Origin: Janthinobacterium sp. 64
Lineage (GTDB): Bacteria > Pseudomonadota > Gammaproteobacteria > Burkholderiales > Burkholderiaceae_D
DNA: 64,000 bases
NCBI RefSeq assembly: GCF_002813325.1
Contig: NZ_PHUG01000001.1
Location: forward strand, 1,054,001-1,118,000
Reading direction: 5' to 3'
Shown: positions 15,897 through 24,329 of the stretch, one piece after another
Layout of the letters: each line of letters opens with the position of its first letter
How positions within the stretch are numbered: position 1 is the first letter of the stretch
Made by a program: the position numbers and the translations under genes
The notes under the pieces: generated by a model
Databases searched by the model: none
Told to the model about the DNA's origin: nothing
What the model saw: the letters and a program-made list of their open reading frames with translations, nothing else

Positions 15897-16796
15897 TCAA
15901 GCCAGGCGCGAGGCGTGGCGGCACAGCTCCAAGAATCCCGTCAAACGGGGCGAGAGGATCTTCCTGGACTGGCGAATCAGATAAAAGTTGCGCTCCAAGG
16001 GCGGCAGCATGGTGTCCAGTTCCACCAGTTGTCCGCTGGCCAGCAGATCGGCCACCACCACGCGCGACAGGCAGGCGATGCCGAGACCGGCCGCCGCGCC
16101 ATATTTGATGGCTTCCGAGTTACTGAATTCGCCTGCGGCGCGCAGATAGTGCAGATACGGCACCAGCGCCTGCTCCACGGCTTCGCGCGTGCCCGAGCCC
16201 GCTTCGCGCAGCAGCCAGCCCGCCTGGTTCAGCTCCGCAAAGCTGAGCAGATGATGCAGCTGCGCCAGCGGATGCGTGGGCGCGGCCACGATCAGCATCT
16301 GGTCCGTCAGCCACGGCTCCACGAGCAAGCCCGCTTCATGGCACGGCCCTTCGATCAGGCCGATATCGACACGGAACTCCGCCACGGCGGCGGCGATGTC
16401 GGCCGTGTTGGCAATCGTCACTTGCGGGATGCTGCGCCCGTACTGCTGCGCCGCCTGGGCCAGGATCTGCGGCAGCAGATAAATGCCTATCGTCGTGCTG
16501 GCGCCGATCTGCAGGCTGACGGGCACGGACGGGTCGGCGCCCGCGAACTGGCGTTCGATGCTGGCGGCCCCGTCGCGCATCTGCCGCGCCTGCGGCAGCA
16601 GCAGGCGGCCATTGTCGTTGAGCAGCAATCGCTTGCCCACCCTGTCGAAAAGTTGTGCGCCCAGCAAGGTTTCCAGCTCGTTCAGGGCCGCGCTCGTGGC
16701 CGATTGCGACAACGCAATCAACTCGCCAGCCGCGCTGGTGCTGCCCGTGTCCGCCACGGCGAGGAAAATCTGCAACTGCCGCAAGGTCAACGCCAT
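15897..16796 (-). CDS. yeiE: LysR-type regulator, YeiE-like
   Basis: 299 residues. The N-terminal winged helix-turn-helix has LTLRQLQIFLAVADTGSTSAAGELIALSQSATSAALNELE (2-42). The effector domain from about 90 has LQIGASTTIGIYLLPQIL and LREAGSGTREAVEQAL, the GSGTR loop being typical of the CysB/CbbR/YeiE branch that binds sulfite-like or other small anions. It diverges from the putative sulfate exporter gene yeiH, the same arrangement as E. coli yeiE/yeiH, so it probably activates that gene. The regulatory sites would be in the 107-base intergenic stretch. Confidence 0.85.
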   Translation of the reverse strand: MALTLRQLQIFLAVADTGSTSAAGELIALSQSATSAALNELETLLGAQLFDRVGKRLLLNDNGRLLLPQARQMRDGAASIERQFAGADPSVPVSLQIGASTTIGIYLLPQILAQAAQQYGRSIPQVTIANTADIAAAVAEFRVDIGLIEGPCHEAGLLVEPWLTDQMLIVAAPTHPLAQLHHLLSFAELNQAGWLLREAGSGTREAVEQALVPYLHYLRAAGEFSNSEAIKYGAAAGLGIACLSRVVVADLLASGQLVELDTMLPPLERNFYLIRQSRKILSPRLTGFLELCRHASRLA

Positions 16797-16903
16797 CTCG
16801 CATACTCACTTAATAGGTTAAAGATACAAAAACAATCCGTTTTACCATTTAATCGGCGAACTGTACAGTCATGCCATACGAACCAAGAACCATGGAGTAC
16901 GGC

Positions 16904-17980
16904 ATGTCTTCCTTATCCACAACAACTACAACAAGTGTCAGCGACCGCTATGGCCGCCTTCTGCCGGGCCTGCTGCTGAGCGGCGCCATCGCCTGGGGCG
17001 CCATCGCGCTGGGCAAGCTGGAATGGATGCAAAGCCACGGCATGAGCGCCCTGACCCTGGCCATCATGCTGGGCATTGTGCTGGGCAACAGCGTGTATGG
17101 CCGCCTGGCGCCCGCCTGCGGCGCGGGCGTGGCCTTTTCCAAGCAGACTTTATTACGACTCGGCATCATCCTGTACGGCTTCCGTTTGACCTTCCAGGAT
17201 ATCGGGCAAGTGGGCCTGGCCGGCATCGCCATCGACGCGCTGGTGCTGGCGTCCACGTTTGGCCTGGCCATGTTCCTCGGCACCACAGTGTTCAAGCTGG
17301 AACGCAACTGCGCCATCCTGATCGGCGCGGGCAGCTCGATCTGCGGCGCGGCGGCCGTGATGGCGACGGAACCCGTCGTCAAGGGGCGCAGCGAAGACGT
17401 CACCGTGGCCGTCTCCACCGTTGTTGTGTTCGGCACCATCGCCATCTTTTTGTATCCCGTGCTGTACCAGCTGAATCAAGGCTGGCAGGTGCTGGGCGCC
17501 ACGCCCACGGCGTTCGGCGTGTACATCGGCTCGACCGTGCATGAAGTGGCGCAAGTGGTGGCAGCCGGCAAGTCCATCGGGCAGGAAGCGGCGAATGCGG
17601 CCGTGATCGCCAAGATGGTGCGCGTGATGATGCTGGCGCCGTTTCTCGTCATCCTGTCGGCGGTGCTGGCACGCGGCAAGGCCAAAGCTGGCAGCCACGA
17701 CAAGGCCGCCAAGCTGGCCATTCCCTGGTTCGCCTTCATTTTTATCGGCGTGGTCGCCTTCAATTCGCTGGGCTTGCTGCCAGCGGGCACCGTCGCCACC
17801 ATTACCGAACTCGATACGGTCCTGCTGGCCATGGCCATGGCGGCCCTGGGCTTGACGACGCATATGTCGGCCATCCGCCGCGCCGGCATCAAGCCCCTGC
17901 TGCTGGCCGGCTTGCTGTTCTGCTGGCTGATCGCCGGTGGCGCCGCCATCAACCACGTGGTCGCCAGCCTGTTTGCCTGA
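16904..17980 (+). CDS. yeiH: YeiH-family putative sulfate/anion exporter
   Basis: About 358 residues from ATG 16904 (16871 is in frame but upstream of a better start). About ten hydrophobic helices. Family hallmarks: MLGIVLGNSVYG, KQTLLRLGIILYGFRLTFQDI, GAGSSICGAAAVMA and TVHEVAQVVAAG. It belongs to the UPF0324/YeiH family of inner-membrane proteins, proposed to export sulfate or sulfite-related anions. Its partner is the divergent LysR gene. The Thr-rich N-terminus (TTTTTTS) is a curiosity without known role. Confidence 0.85.
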   Translation: MSSLSTTTTTSVSDRYGRLLPGLLLSGAIAWGAIALGKLEWMQSHGMSALTLAIMLGIVLGNSVYGRLAPACGAGVAFSKQTLLRLGIILYGFRLTFQDIGQVGLAGIAIDALVLASTFGLAMFLGTTVFKLERNCAILIGAGSSICGAAAVMATEPVVKGRSEDVTVAVSTVVVFGTIAIFLYPVLYQLNQGWQVLGATPTAFGVYIGSTVHEVAQVVAAGKSIGQEAANAAVIAKMVRVMMLAPFLVILSAVLARGKAKAGSHDKAAKLAIPWFAFIFIGVVAFNSLGLLPAGTVATITELDTVLLAMAMAALGLTTHMSAIRRAGIKPLLLAGLLFCWLIAGGAAINHVVASLFA

Positions 17981-18086
17981 AGCTGAGCCTGGTTCAGGCC
18001 GGGGCCGCTGACGCAGGAGCCGAAAACTTCGTACAATAGATGTGTTTTGACTCTCAATCCGGCTTCGGCCCCACCCAGGAACATCC

Positions 18087-18728
18087 ATGCATCTCTCGAA
18101 CTGGCTGCTTTTCTGCAGCGTCGCCCTGCTCGTCACGTTTTCTCCCGGCCCGGCCGTCTTGCTGGCCATCTCGAATGCTATCGCCGTCGGCCCGCGCCGC
18201 GCGATGATCAGCAGCATGGGCAATGGTTTTGGCTTGTTCATCATTTCCGGCGTGGCCATGGCCGGCATGGGCGTCGTGCTGGCCACCTCGGCCACGGCCT
18301 TCATGCTGCTGAAGCTGGCTGGCGCTCTGTACCTCGTGTATCTGGGCATCAAGCAATGGCGCAGCAAGACCAGCGTCGTGGCCGATGCCCCCGTGGTGGC
18401 CGGCGCGGCGAATCCCAATTCGTTCTGGAAACTGTTCCGCCAGGGCTTGACGGTGGCGCTGACCAATCCGAAAGCTATTTTGTTCTTCTCGGCACTGTTC
18501 CCGCAATTCATCACGCCGGGCGAACCGGTGGCCATCCAGTTCACCGTGCTGACGACCTCGTTTGTGGCCTGCGCCATGCTGGCCCACTTGTTCTACGCCA
18601 ACCTGGCGCGCCTGCTGAAAACCCAGCTGGCCACGCCGGGCCGCGCCAAGCTGTTCAACCGCATCACGGGCGGCGCCTTCGTGCTGCTGGGCCTGAGCCT
18701 GCTGCGCTTGCGCGCCAAGGCGGCGTAA
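18087..18728 (+). CDS. LysE/RhtB-family amino-acid exporter
   Basis: 213 residues, six hydrophobic segments. The LysE/RhtB signature is clear: VTFSPGPAVLLAISNAIAVG near the start, LLKLAGALYLVYLGIKQWR, and GLTVALTNPKAILFFSALFPQF in the middle. It exports amino acids or their analogues over the inner membrane. The stop directly abuts the convergent hydrolase gene ending at 18729, so their 3' ends meet without space. Substrate unknown. Confidence 0.85.
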   Translation: MHLSNWLLFCSVALLVTFSPGPAVLLAISNAIAVGPRRAMISSMGNGFGLFIISGVAMAGMGVVLATSATAFMLLKLAGALYLVYLGIKQWRSKTSVVADAPVVAGAANPNSFWKLFRQGLTVALTNPKAILFFSALFPQFITPGEPVAIQFTVLTTSFVACAMLAHLFYANLARLLKTQLATPGRAKLFNRITGGAFVLLGLSLLRLRAKAA

Positions 18729-19496
18729 CTAGTCCTTTTCCGTCAAAAACGCCTCGATGCTGGCCGCCAGGGCCAGCGGCGTTTCATTCATCGGATAGTG
18801 TCCCGCATTGCCCAGTACTTCCAGCCGGGCTTGCGGGTACCTCGCCAGATAGGTGCGGCGCATCAAGTCCGCATCGAAACGGGGATCGTGTTCGCCCACC
18901 AGCGCCAGCAACGGTAGTGCCACGCGCGCGGCCTTGATTTCCTCACTAAAATCCGTCCCGCTCCAGGCGAGGAAATAAGCGGCAAACGCGGCCGTATCCG
19001 CACTTTCCCACGAGTACTGCGCCTTCCAGTCCAGCCAGGTGGCAGGCAAGCGCCCTCCCGTGCTGCGGTTGATGATGGCGCGCCGCGCTTGCTTATTGCC
19101 GCTGGCATCGAGAAACAGTTGCCGCGCCGCCGCGTCAAAGTCCACGCCGCAACTGGGCACGGGCGCCACGGCCACCAGTTTGCGCAGGCGCAAGGGCGCC
19201 AGCAAGGCCAGCCGTTCCAGCGCCATGCCACCCATCGAGTGGCCCACCACGCTGAAGGTGGCCAAGCCCAGCGCATCTGCCAGCGCCAGCGCGTCGCGGG
19301 CGACCTCTTCCATCGAATACTGTCCCGCCGCGCCGCGCATGCCGCCATAGCCGCGATTGTCCATGAAGACATAGCTGAAAGCGTCGCCGTCGAGGGCCGC
19401 TTCCATCGGCGCAAACGCGTGCGCGTCGCCAAACCAGCCGTGCAGGACGATGACGGCGTGGGGCCCATGGCCTATGCGATGATAGCTATTGTGCAT
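18729..19496 (-). CDS. Alpha/beta hydrolase
   Basis: 255 residues. VLHGWFGDAHAF is the oxyanion-hole HG motif. FSVVGHSMGGMAL gives the nucleophile elbow GHSMG. VGEHDPRFD carries the likely acid and GNAGHYPMNETP the catalytic His. It is a soluble esterase- or lactonase-like enzyme of unknown substrate. ATG 19496 is preceded by GGGAG at good distance, so it is preferred over 19520. It is divergent from the AraC-type regulator at 19573, which may control it. Confidence 0.82.
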   Translation of the reverse strand: MHNSYHRIGHGPHAVIVLHGWFGDAHAFAPMEAALDGDAFSYVFMDNRGYGGMRGAAGQYSMEEVARDALALADALGLATFSVVGHSMGGMALERLALLAPLRLRKLVAVAPVPSCGVDFDAAARQLFLDASGNKQARRAIINRSTGGRLPATWLDWKAQYSWESADTAAFAAYFLAWSGTDFSEEIKAARVALPLLALVGEHDPRFDADLMRRTYLARYPQARLEVLGNAGHYPMNETPLALAASIEAFLTEKD

Positions 19497-19572
19497 GTTC
19501 ACTCCCGAAAAAGAGTGCATGGTAAGCGGTCTTTAAACGGCCTGCCTTCGATAGCAGGTCAAATACTGTAGA

Positions 19573-20340
19573 GTGTGGGCCATGGATGATTTTTATACGG
19601 AAGTGCCGCGCCCCTTGATCGCCACGGCGCGCGACTATGCGGCTGATGCCGTCTTTCCCAGCCACAGCCATGCGCGCGGGCAATTCGCCTATGCGGCGCG
19701 CGGCGTCATCAGCGTGCACACGCCGCAAGGCAACTGGCTGGTGCCGCCGCAACGGGCTTGCTGGGTACCGGCAGGACTCGTCCACGGCATGCACATGCAT
19801 GGTGGCGTGAGCATGCACAATGTCTTCATTGACGAGGCAACGATCGCCAGGATGGACTTGCCATCCGAATGCCAGGTGATCGATGCCTCGCCCCTGCTGC
19901 GCCAGTTGCTGGCCGAGGCAGTAATGGTCGACGCCCTGTATGCGGAAGCGTCGCGCGCCGGACGATTGATGGCCTTGCTGCTCGATGAAATCGCCGCCAT
20001 GGCGCCCCTGCCCCTGAGTGCGCCCCTGCCGCAGGAACCGCGGCTGGCACGGCTGTGCATGGACATGCTGCAGCAACCGAGCCTGGACAGCAAGCTCGAT
20101 GCGATGGCGGCGCAAGCAGGCATGAGCCGGCGCACCTTTACGCGCCAGTTTCGCGCCCAGACGGGCCTGGCCTTTGCCCAATGGCGCCAGCAAGCATGTT
20201 TGCTGGCCGCCATCACGCGGCTGGCCGAGGGGCACGCCGTCACCCGGGTCGCGCTCGACCTCGGCTATGCCAGCCCCAGCGCCTTCACGGCCGCCTTCCG
20301 CCGCGTGCTGGGCCAGGCGCCCAGCGAGTATCTAGCCTAG
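19573..20340 (+). CDS. AraC-family regulator with N-terminal cupin
   Basis: 255 residues. An N-terminal cupin-like domain (FPSHSHARGQFAYAARGVISV and VPPQRACWVPAG, His-rich) is followed by two helix-turn-helix motifs in the last 100 residues: LDAMAAQAGMSRRTFTRQFRAQTG and VTRVALDLGYASPSAFTAAFRRVLG. This is the NimR/YpdC-like subclass of short AraC regulators. It is divergent from the alpha/beta hydrolase and its 3' end overlaps that of the acetyltransferase gene by CTAG. ATG 19582 is a possible start 3 codons in. The inducer is unknown. Confidence 0.85.
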   Translation: MWAMDDFYTEVPRPLIATARDYAADAVFPSHSHARGQFAYAARGVISVHTPQGNWLVPPQRACWVPAGLVHGMHMHGGVSMHNVFIDEATIARMDLPSECQVIDASPLLRQLLAEAVMVDALYAEASRAGRLMALLLDEIAAMAPLPLSAPLPQEPRLARLCMDMLQQPSLDSKLDAMAAQAGMSRRTFTRQFRAQTGLAFAQWRQQACLLAAITRLAEGHAVTRVALDLGYASPSAFTAAFRRVLGQAPSEYLA

Positions 20341-20978
20341 GAAATCATGGCGGCGATGCGCTGGCCCAGCGCCTGCGCCAGTTTCTGCACATGGTAGCCA
20401 TCGACAAAGCCGTGGTGCGCCTGCGCGGAAAACGGCACGCGCATGCGTCCGTCTTTCTGCGCGGGGCCGAACTTGCCCCAGGTAAAGGTCGGGATGTCGG
20501 CATCGCGGTGGCGGCAGATCGGGTGCTCGATGGCCGCCAGTTCCAGCCAGGGCAGGCAGGTGATGAAAATATTGTTGCGCTGCTCGCGCTCGCTCTCTCC
20601 CTCGCCCGTGTTGATCAGCGCGCAACTCGCTTCGGCGAGGCGCTTCGCTTCCAGGCTGCGCACGATGAATACATCAAGCTGGTCCGTCATGGTGAAACGC
20701 GTGTAGTTGAGGTTCTCGTCGCCATTGATGACGGTGTACGAGGCAGGGAAATCGTCGATGCGTATCACTTCGCCCTGGTAGATGCGGTACATGAAATTGT
20801 CGATTTCCCTGACCGTATTGAGCAGGCAAAACAGGAAAAAATGAAACACGGGGATGTTCCGCGCCTTGCAGTACGGCCGGAAGTCCGGCACGTCGAGCTG
20901 GAAGTTGATGTTGACGAGGGGATTGTCGAACGCGCGGAACAGATCATAGCGGTCGCGCCGCTTTTCAAAATTTTTCAT
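20337..20978 (-). CDS. Chloramphenicol acetyltransferase-like protein (CatA fold)
   Basis: 213 residues. It has the CatA-type layout: RRDRYDLFRAFDNPLVNINFQLDV near the start, FHFFLFCLLNTVREIDNFMYRI in the middle, and near the end HHGFVDGYHVQKL, matching the family catalytic motif HH..xDG.H with the general-base His. Most true chloramphenicol enzymes read HHAVCDGFH, so the substrate may differ. It could acetylate a housekeeping or natural substrate using acetyl-CoA as a trimer. ATG 20978 is the first Met consistent with the family N-terminus. It stands alone. Confidence 0.75.
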   Translation of the reverse strand: MKNFEKRRDRYDLFRAFDNPLVNINFQLDVPDFRPYCKARNIPVFHFFLFCLLNTVREIDNFMYRIYQGEVIRIDDFPASYTVINGDENLNYTRFTMTDQLDVFIVRSLEAKRLAEASCALINTGEGESEREQRNNIFITCLPWLELAAIEHPICRHRDADIPTFTWGKFGPAQKDGRMRVPFSAQAHHGFVDGYHVQKLAQALGQRIAAMIS

Positions 20979-21015
20979 GCGACGAGTGTAGACGATGGTG
21001 GTGCTGGCGGGCAAG

Positions 21016-21564
21016 TCACGCCGTATCGGCTTGCCAGTAACCTGCCAGGGCGGCCAGGGCATCCTGTCCAGGCAGGCTCTCATCCACCTGTACGACAAAC
21101 GTCAGGAATTGCACGACGGCCTGTCTTTGCGCCGCATTGAAGCCGGCGTACTTCGCGATCGCATACGCGCGCGAATCCTGGTTCCGTTCAGACGGTGAAA
21201 GCGCATGTACTGTCATTCCGAGCACATCTGTTTCCCAGCTTGCCCGATGCTGATATGCCACAGCGTAGCGCATGTATGCCGGCAAATAATACAGAAATTC
21301 CTCAGCCTCCATATGCGCGAGCAAACCTTCGCCCTCCTCGATTTCAGCATCGGGAATCTCTTGCCAGATCGAATCGACTCGATCCCTGCCGCTTGCAGCC
21401 CATTCCCTCTCGCTGATGTCCTCCGACATACCGTATTTATCCGTCAAGAGAAATTGACGCAAAGATGTTTCCGGGCGCTGCGTACCAGCGAACGCGCGTT
21501 CAATGCAGGCAATCAGGCTGGCCGCGTCCGCCGCGGCCGTCGATACTTTATCTGAACAACTCAT
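21016..21564 (-). CDS. Hypothetical protein, DUF6714-like
   Basis: 182 residues, acidic, cytoplasmic. It contains ASLIACIERAFAGTQRP near the start and LLAHMEAEEFLYYLPAYMRYAV in the middle, a pattern I associate with DUF6714 proteins. That assignment is tentative. The start overlaps the stop of a 54-codon open frame as TAATG, which itself overlaps the MFS gene, so three frames are coupled. No function can be proposed. Confidence 0.6.
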   Translation of the reverse strand: MSCSDKVSTAAADAASLIACIERAFAGTQRPETSLRQFLLTDKYGMSEDISEREWAASGRDRVDSIWQEIPDAEIEEGEGLLAHMEAEEFLYYLPAYMRYAVAYQHRASWETDVLGMTVHALSPSERNQDSRAYAIAKYAGFNAAQRQAVVQFLTFVVQVDESLPGQDALAALAGYWQADTA

Positions 21565-21728
21565 TAAAAATCCTTGGATATCCCCAGAAGCGCCCGGGCC
21601 ACCTCGGCCACGCCCTCTTCCACCTCACCAGGCGTCGGCATCAGGGCGAAGCGGGTCAATTCCCCGTTCAAGGCATGCTGCGTATCGTGTTTATCGCGCG
21701 GCAATGGCAGAGTCATGCGTGGTGTCAT
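21564..21728 (-). CDS. 54-residue open frame, possible remnant of an aminotransferase
   Basis: MTPRMTLPLPRDKHD... to ...LLGISKDF. The tail LTRFALMPTPGEVEEGVAEVARAL looks like the extreme C-terminus of fold-type I PLP aminotransferases of the MocR type. It overlaps the MFS stop (ATGA) and the next start (TAATG), so it is placed as a coupled gene. It could be a real small protein or a broken piece left when the rest of an aminotransferase was lost. Confidence in translation is moderate. Confidence 0.4.
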   Translation of the reverse strand: MTPRMTLPLPRDKHDTQHALNGELTRFALMPTPGEVEEGVAEVARALLGISKDF

Positions 21729-22945
21729 ATGGCGGCGCCTTGTGCCAGTCCCCGCTGCACCTTCCACGCCAGCGGCAAGGTCAGCAGCAATACGGCCGCC
21801 AGCGCCAGCAAGGCCGTGGGCACGCTGGTATGGTCGCCCAATGCGCCGAACAGCACGGGCGACAGCGCCCCGCCGCCGATGGTGCCCGTGTAAAACAGGG
21901 CAAACGCGTGCTCGCGCTTGCCGGCCTCGGCCAGTTCCGGCACGGCGCCGTACAGCACGGACGAAGTGCCGTTCAGCGCCAGCCCCAGCAGGGGCAACAT
22001 GGCCATGACGCCGGCCAGCGGCAGCCACAGGGCCGCAACGATCAGCAGCGAGGTCATCGATTCTGTCAGCCACACGGTCTTCATCATGCCGATGCGCGCC
22101 CCCAGGTAGCCGCACAGCAGCTTGCCGAAGGCGCCGCCGACGAACAGCAGAGAGAGCGCCACGCCGATGCCGGCCGTGCCCGCGCCCTTGCTTTTCAGCA
22201 GGAATGGCAAAAAGGTGAGAAAACCCATGCGCACGGCGCTGTCCAGGGCGCCCGTCGCCAGCAGCGCTCGGAAGCTTGCTTTGGAGCCTCTGCCAGTGAC
22301 GGGTTTGACCGCTGTCTTCTGGCTGGCCTGGATGTCTTCCGGTTTCGGCAGCAGCCACCACAGCAAGCCGGCCGCCGCCAGCCCCAGCAAGCCCAGCAGC
22401 GAGACGCTGGCTTGCCAGCTGCACACCAGCAGCAGCAAGCCCACCAGCGCGGGGATCAGGGTCTTGCCGATGTCGCCGGCAAAGTTGTAGTGCGACAGCG
22501 CTTCCTTCACGCCGCCGCCCGCCTCGTGCGTATCGGTGACGATGGACGAGGCCAGCGGATGCTGCGTGCTGGCACCCAGGCCGCCCAGCAGCAAGGCGAG
22601 CAGCAGCATGGCCAGACCGCCCGCCTGCCCCGCGACCAGGTAGGCCACGCCGGCCAGCGCCGTGCCGCCCACCAGCATGCGTTCGCGTCCCCAGCGCCTG
22701 GCCATGCGGCTGGCCAGCAGCTGGAAACCGGCCATCATGCCCGAGTACGATCCCCGCAGCAGGCCCACCATGGCGTAACTGATGGCAAACTGCGCCTGCC
22801 AGATGGGCAGCAGCACATAGATTACGTCCGTCAAACCGTCATGCACGGCATGCGCGCTGCAGGCGGCGAACAGCGAACGGCGGCGGCGCGATTTGTCGGA
22901 AGGATGGGCTTCGGCAGACAAGGCGGCAATGGATGGTTCGGTCAT
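21725..22945 (-). CDS. MFS transporter, fosmidomycin-resistance (Fsr)-like
   Basis: 406 residues, twelve hydrophobic segments with a central loop near 190-225. The N-terminus carries AHAVHDGLTDVIYVLLPIWQ and GLLRGSYSGMMAGFQLLAS, resembling the Fsr branch of drug exporters. HYNFAGDIGKTLIPALVG in the fifth to sixth helix region and LGLALNGTSSVLYGAVPEL in the second half also fit. It expels an unknown compound by proton antiport. It is the first gene of a coupled set of three. Confidence 0.8.
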   Translation of the reverse strand: MTEPSIAALSAEAHPSDKSRRRRSLFAACSAHAVHDGLTDVIYVLLPIWQAQFAISYAMVGLLRGSYSGMMAGFQLLASRMARRWGRERMLVGGTALAGVAYLVAGQAGGLAMLLLALLLGGLGASTQHPLASSIVTDTHEAGGGVKEALSHYNFAGDIGKTLIPALVGLLLLVCSWQASVSLLGLLGLAAAGLLWWLLPKPEDIQASQKTAVKPVTGRGSKASFRALLATGALDSAVRMGFLTFLPFLLKSKGAGTAGIGVALSLLFVGGAFGKLLCGYLGARIGMMKTVWLTESMTSLLIVAALWLPLAGVMAMLPLLGLALNGTSSVLYGAVPELAEAGKREHAFALFYTGTIGGGALSPVLFGALGDHTSVPTALLALAAVLLLTLPLAWKVQRGLAQGAAI

Positions 22946-23135
22946 GACTGTACATGCGGGGCATCAGGAGGCGATCAGCTTACTACAAATTGCAAATTGG
23001 CATCTTTGCCGTCTCGCCAGCTACTTGCCAGTCCTGACCTGGTCCTCCCACTGTGGGCTTGCGTCACAAATTACGCCGCGCCGACGCCATCGCGTGGTAT
23101 AACTACGCTGAATTTTCATCAGAAGCGGTGCAACC

Positions 23136-23915
23136 ATGACGTCCTCCAGCGATACATCGGGCCAGACCGGGAAAAAGGCAGGCTGCAGCCAGTGCCGGGA
23201 CGCCGGGCCGCTCGGCTTCGATTTCACCTTTGCCTATCAACCGATCGTCGAACTGTCCACGCGCTCGATCTTTGGCCACGAAGCGCTGGTGCGCGGCCCC
23301 AACGGCGAGTCGGCTTACTCGGTCTTGTCCCAGGTCAATGACGAAAACCGTTATGTGTTCGACCAGGCTTGCCGCGTGCGCGCCATCGAAGGCGCGGCCC
23401 GGCTGGGCATCCAGGAATATCTGTCCATTAATTTCTTGCCAAATGCCGTGTACCGTCCCGAAGCGTGCATTCAGGCCACCTTGGCGGCGGCGCGCGAGCA
23501 CAACTTCCCCATCCGCCGCATCATCTTCGAGGTAACCGAGGGCGAAGAAGTGCGCGACCGGCCTCACCTCGTCAACATTTTTCATGAGTATCGCCGCTTC
23601 GGCTTCCAGACGGCCATCGACGACTTCGGCGCCGGCTACGCGGGACTGACCCTGCTGGCGGAATATCAGCCGCACATCATCAAGATCGACATGGAACTGG
23701 TGCGCGGCATTGAGGCCAGCGCGCCCAGGCAGGCGATCGTCAGGGGCATCGTCGCCATTTGCAAGGAACTCAACATTCAAGTCCTGGCCGAGGGCATCGA
23801 AACGGCCGCCGAACGCGATTGCCTGAGGACGATGGGCATCGACTTGATGCAAGGCTATCTATTTTGCAAGCCGGCATTGATGGCTATCGGCGTGATCGAC
23901 CCGGCAGCGTGGTGA
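23136..23915 (+). CDS. EAL-domain cyclic-di-GMP phosphodiesterase
   Basis: 259 residues, only an EAL domain after a 30-residue polar lead with CSQC. The catalytic set is intact: GHEALVRG (EAL), SINFLPN, FEVTEGEE, IDDFGAGYAGL (double Asp), IKIDMELVRG, LAEGIETAAE and LMQGYLFCKP. It should therefore hydrolyse c-di-GMP to pGpG in the cytoplasm. Stand-alone EAL proteins of this length often work with a sensor partner; none is adjacent. The CxxC near the N-terminus could be a metal or redox site. Confidence 0.85.
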   Translation: MTSSSDTSGQTGKKAGCSQCRDAGPLGFDFTFAYQPIVELSTRSIFGHEALVRGPNGESAYSVLSQVNDENRYVFDQACRVRAIEGAARLGIQEYLSINFLPNAVYRPEACIQATLAAAREHNFPIRRIIFEVTEGEEVRDRPHLVNIFHEYRRFGFQTAIDDFGAGYAGLTLLAEYQPHIIKIDMELVRGIEASAPRQAIVRGIVAICKELNIQVLAEGIETAAERDCLRTMGIDLMQGYLFCKPALMAIGVIDPAAW

Positions 23916-23951
23916 CAGGCGGCAGTCACCACGCCCCGAGCTGTTCCAGCC

Positions 23952-24248
23952 TTACTTGCCCATCGCATCCTTCTTCATCTCGTCCTTTTTCATTTCATCC
24001 TTCTTCATGCCGTCTTTCGCCATGGCATCTTTTGCCATGCCATCCTTGGCCATGTGATCCTTTTTCATGTGTTTCTTGGCCATCGGCTTGTGCATGCCGT
24101 CCTTGTCCATCGCATCCTTGTGCATGGCGTCGGCCGTGGCAGGCTTGGCCATCGCGTCTTTCTGCATGGCATCCTGGGCGAAGGCTGCGCCCGACATGAG
24201 GATGGCGGAAGCGAGGACGGCGGTGAAGGTGGTGATCGTGGTTTTCAT
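23952..24248 (-). CDS. mrpX: Methionine-rich pentapeptide MXKDX repeat protein (MrpX-like)
   Basis: 98 residues. A signal peptide (MKTTITTFTAVLASAILMS to AFA) is followed by about 74 residues of near-pentameric units such as AKDGM, AKDAM, KKDEM and HKDAM, with about 14 Met. This is the MXKDX repeat family. In Azospira the methionine-rich periplasmic MrpX absorbs hypochlorite by Met oxidation and is reduced again by YedY1. The genes for that partner pair and for the sigma/anti-sigma pair lie next to it. ATG 24248 is chosen because the signal peptide starts there. Confidence 0.85.
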   Translation of the reverse strand: MKTTITTFTAVLASAILMSGAAFAQDAMQKDAMAKPATADAMHKDAMDKDGMHKPMAKKHMKKDHMAKDGMAKDAMAKDGMKKDEMKKDEMKKDAMGK

Positions 24249-24329
24249 GATAAGTCCTTGTCTCTGGGTTAAATGGGCAAGTGCCCGGTGTGAAAGCGAC
24301 TGCGGTGCTACAGGTGTTGCCAAAAGTGA

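Noticed and set aside
20337..20978. Acquired chloramphenicol resistance gene
   Set aside because: The active-site motif differs from classical CatA and there is no mobile element nearby. It may have another substrate.
21503..23341. A 612-codon plus-strand frame over the MFS gene
   Set aside because: It is opposite a clear transporter and has Gln/Arg-rich composition typical of antisense shadows.
23952..24248. CRISPR or tandem DNA repeat
   Set aside because: The periodicity is of five codons in a coding frame (MXKDX protein), with variable DNA and no spacers.
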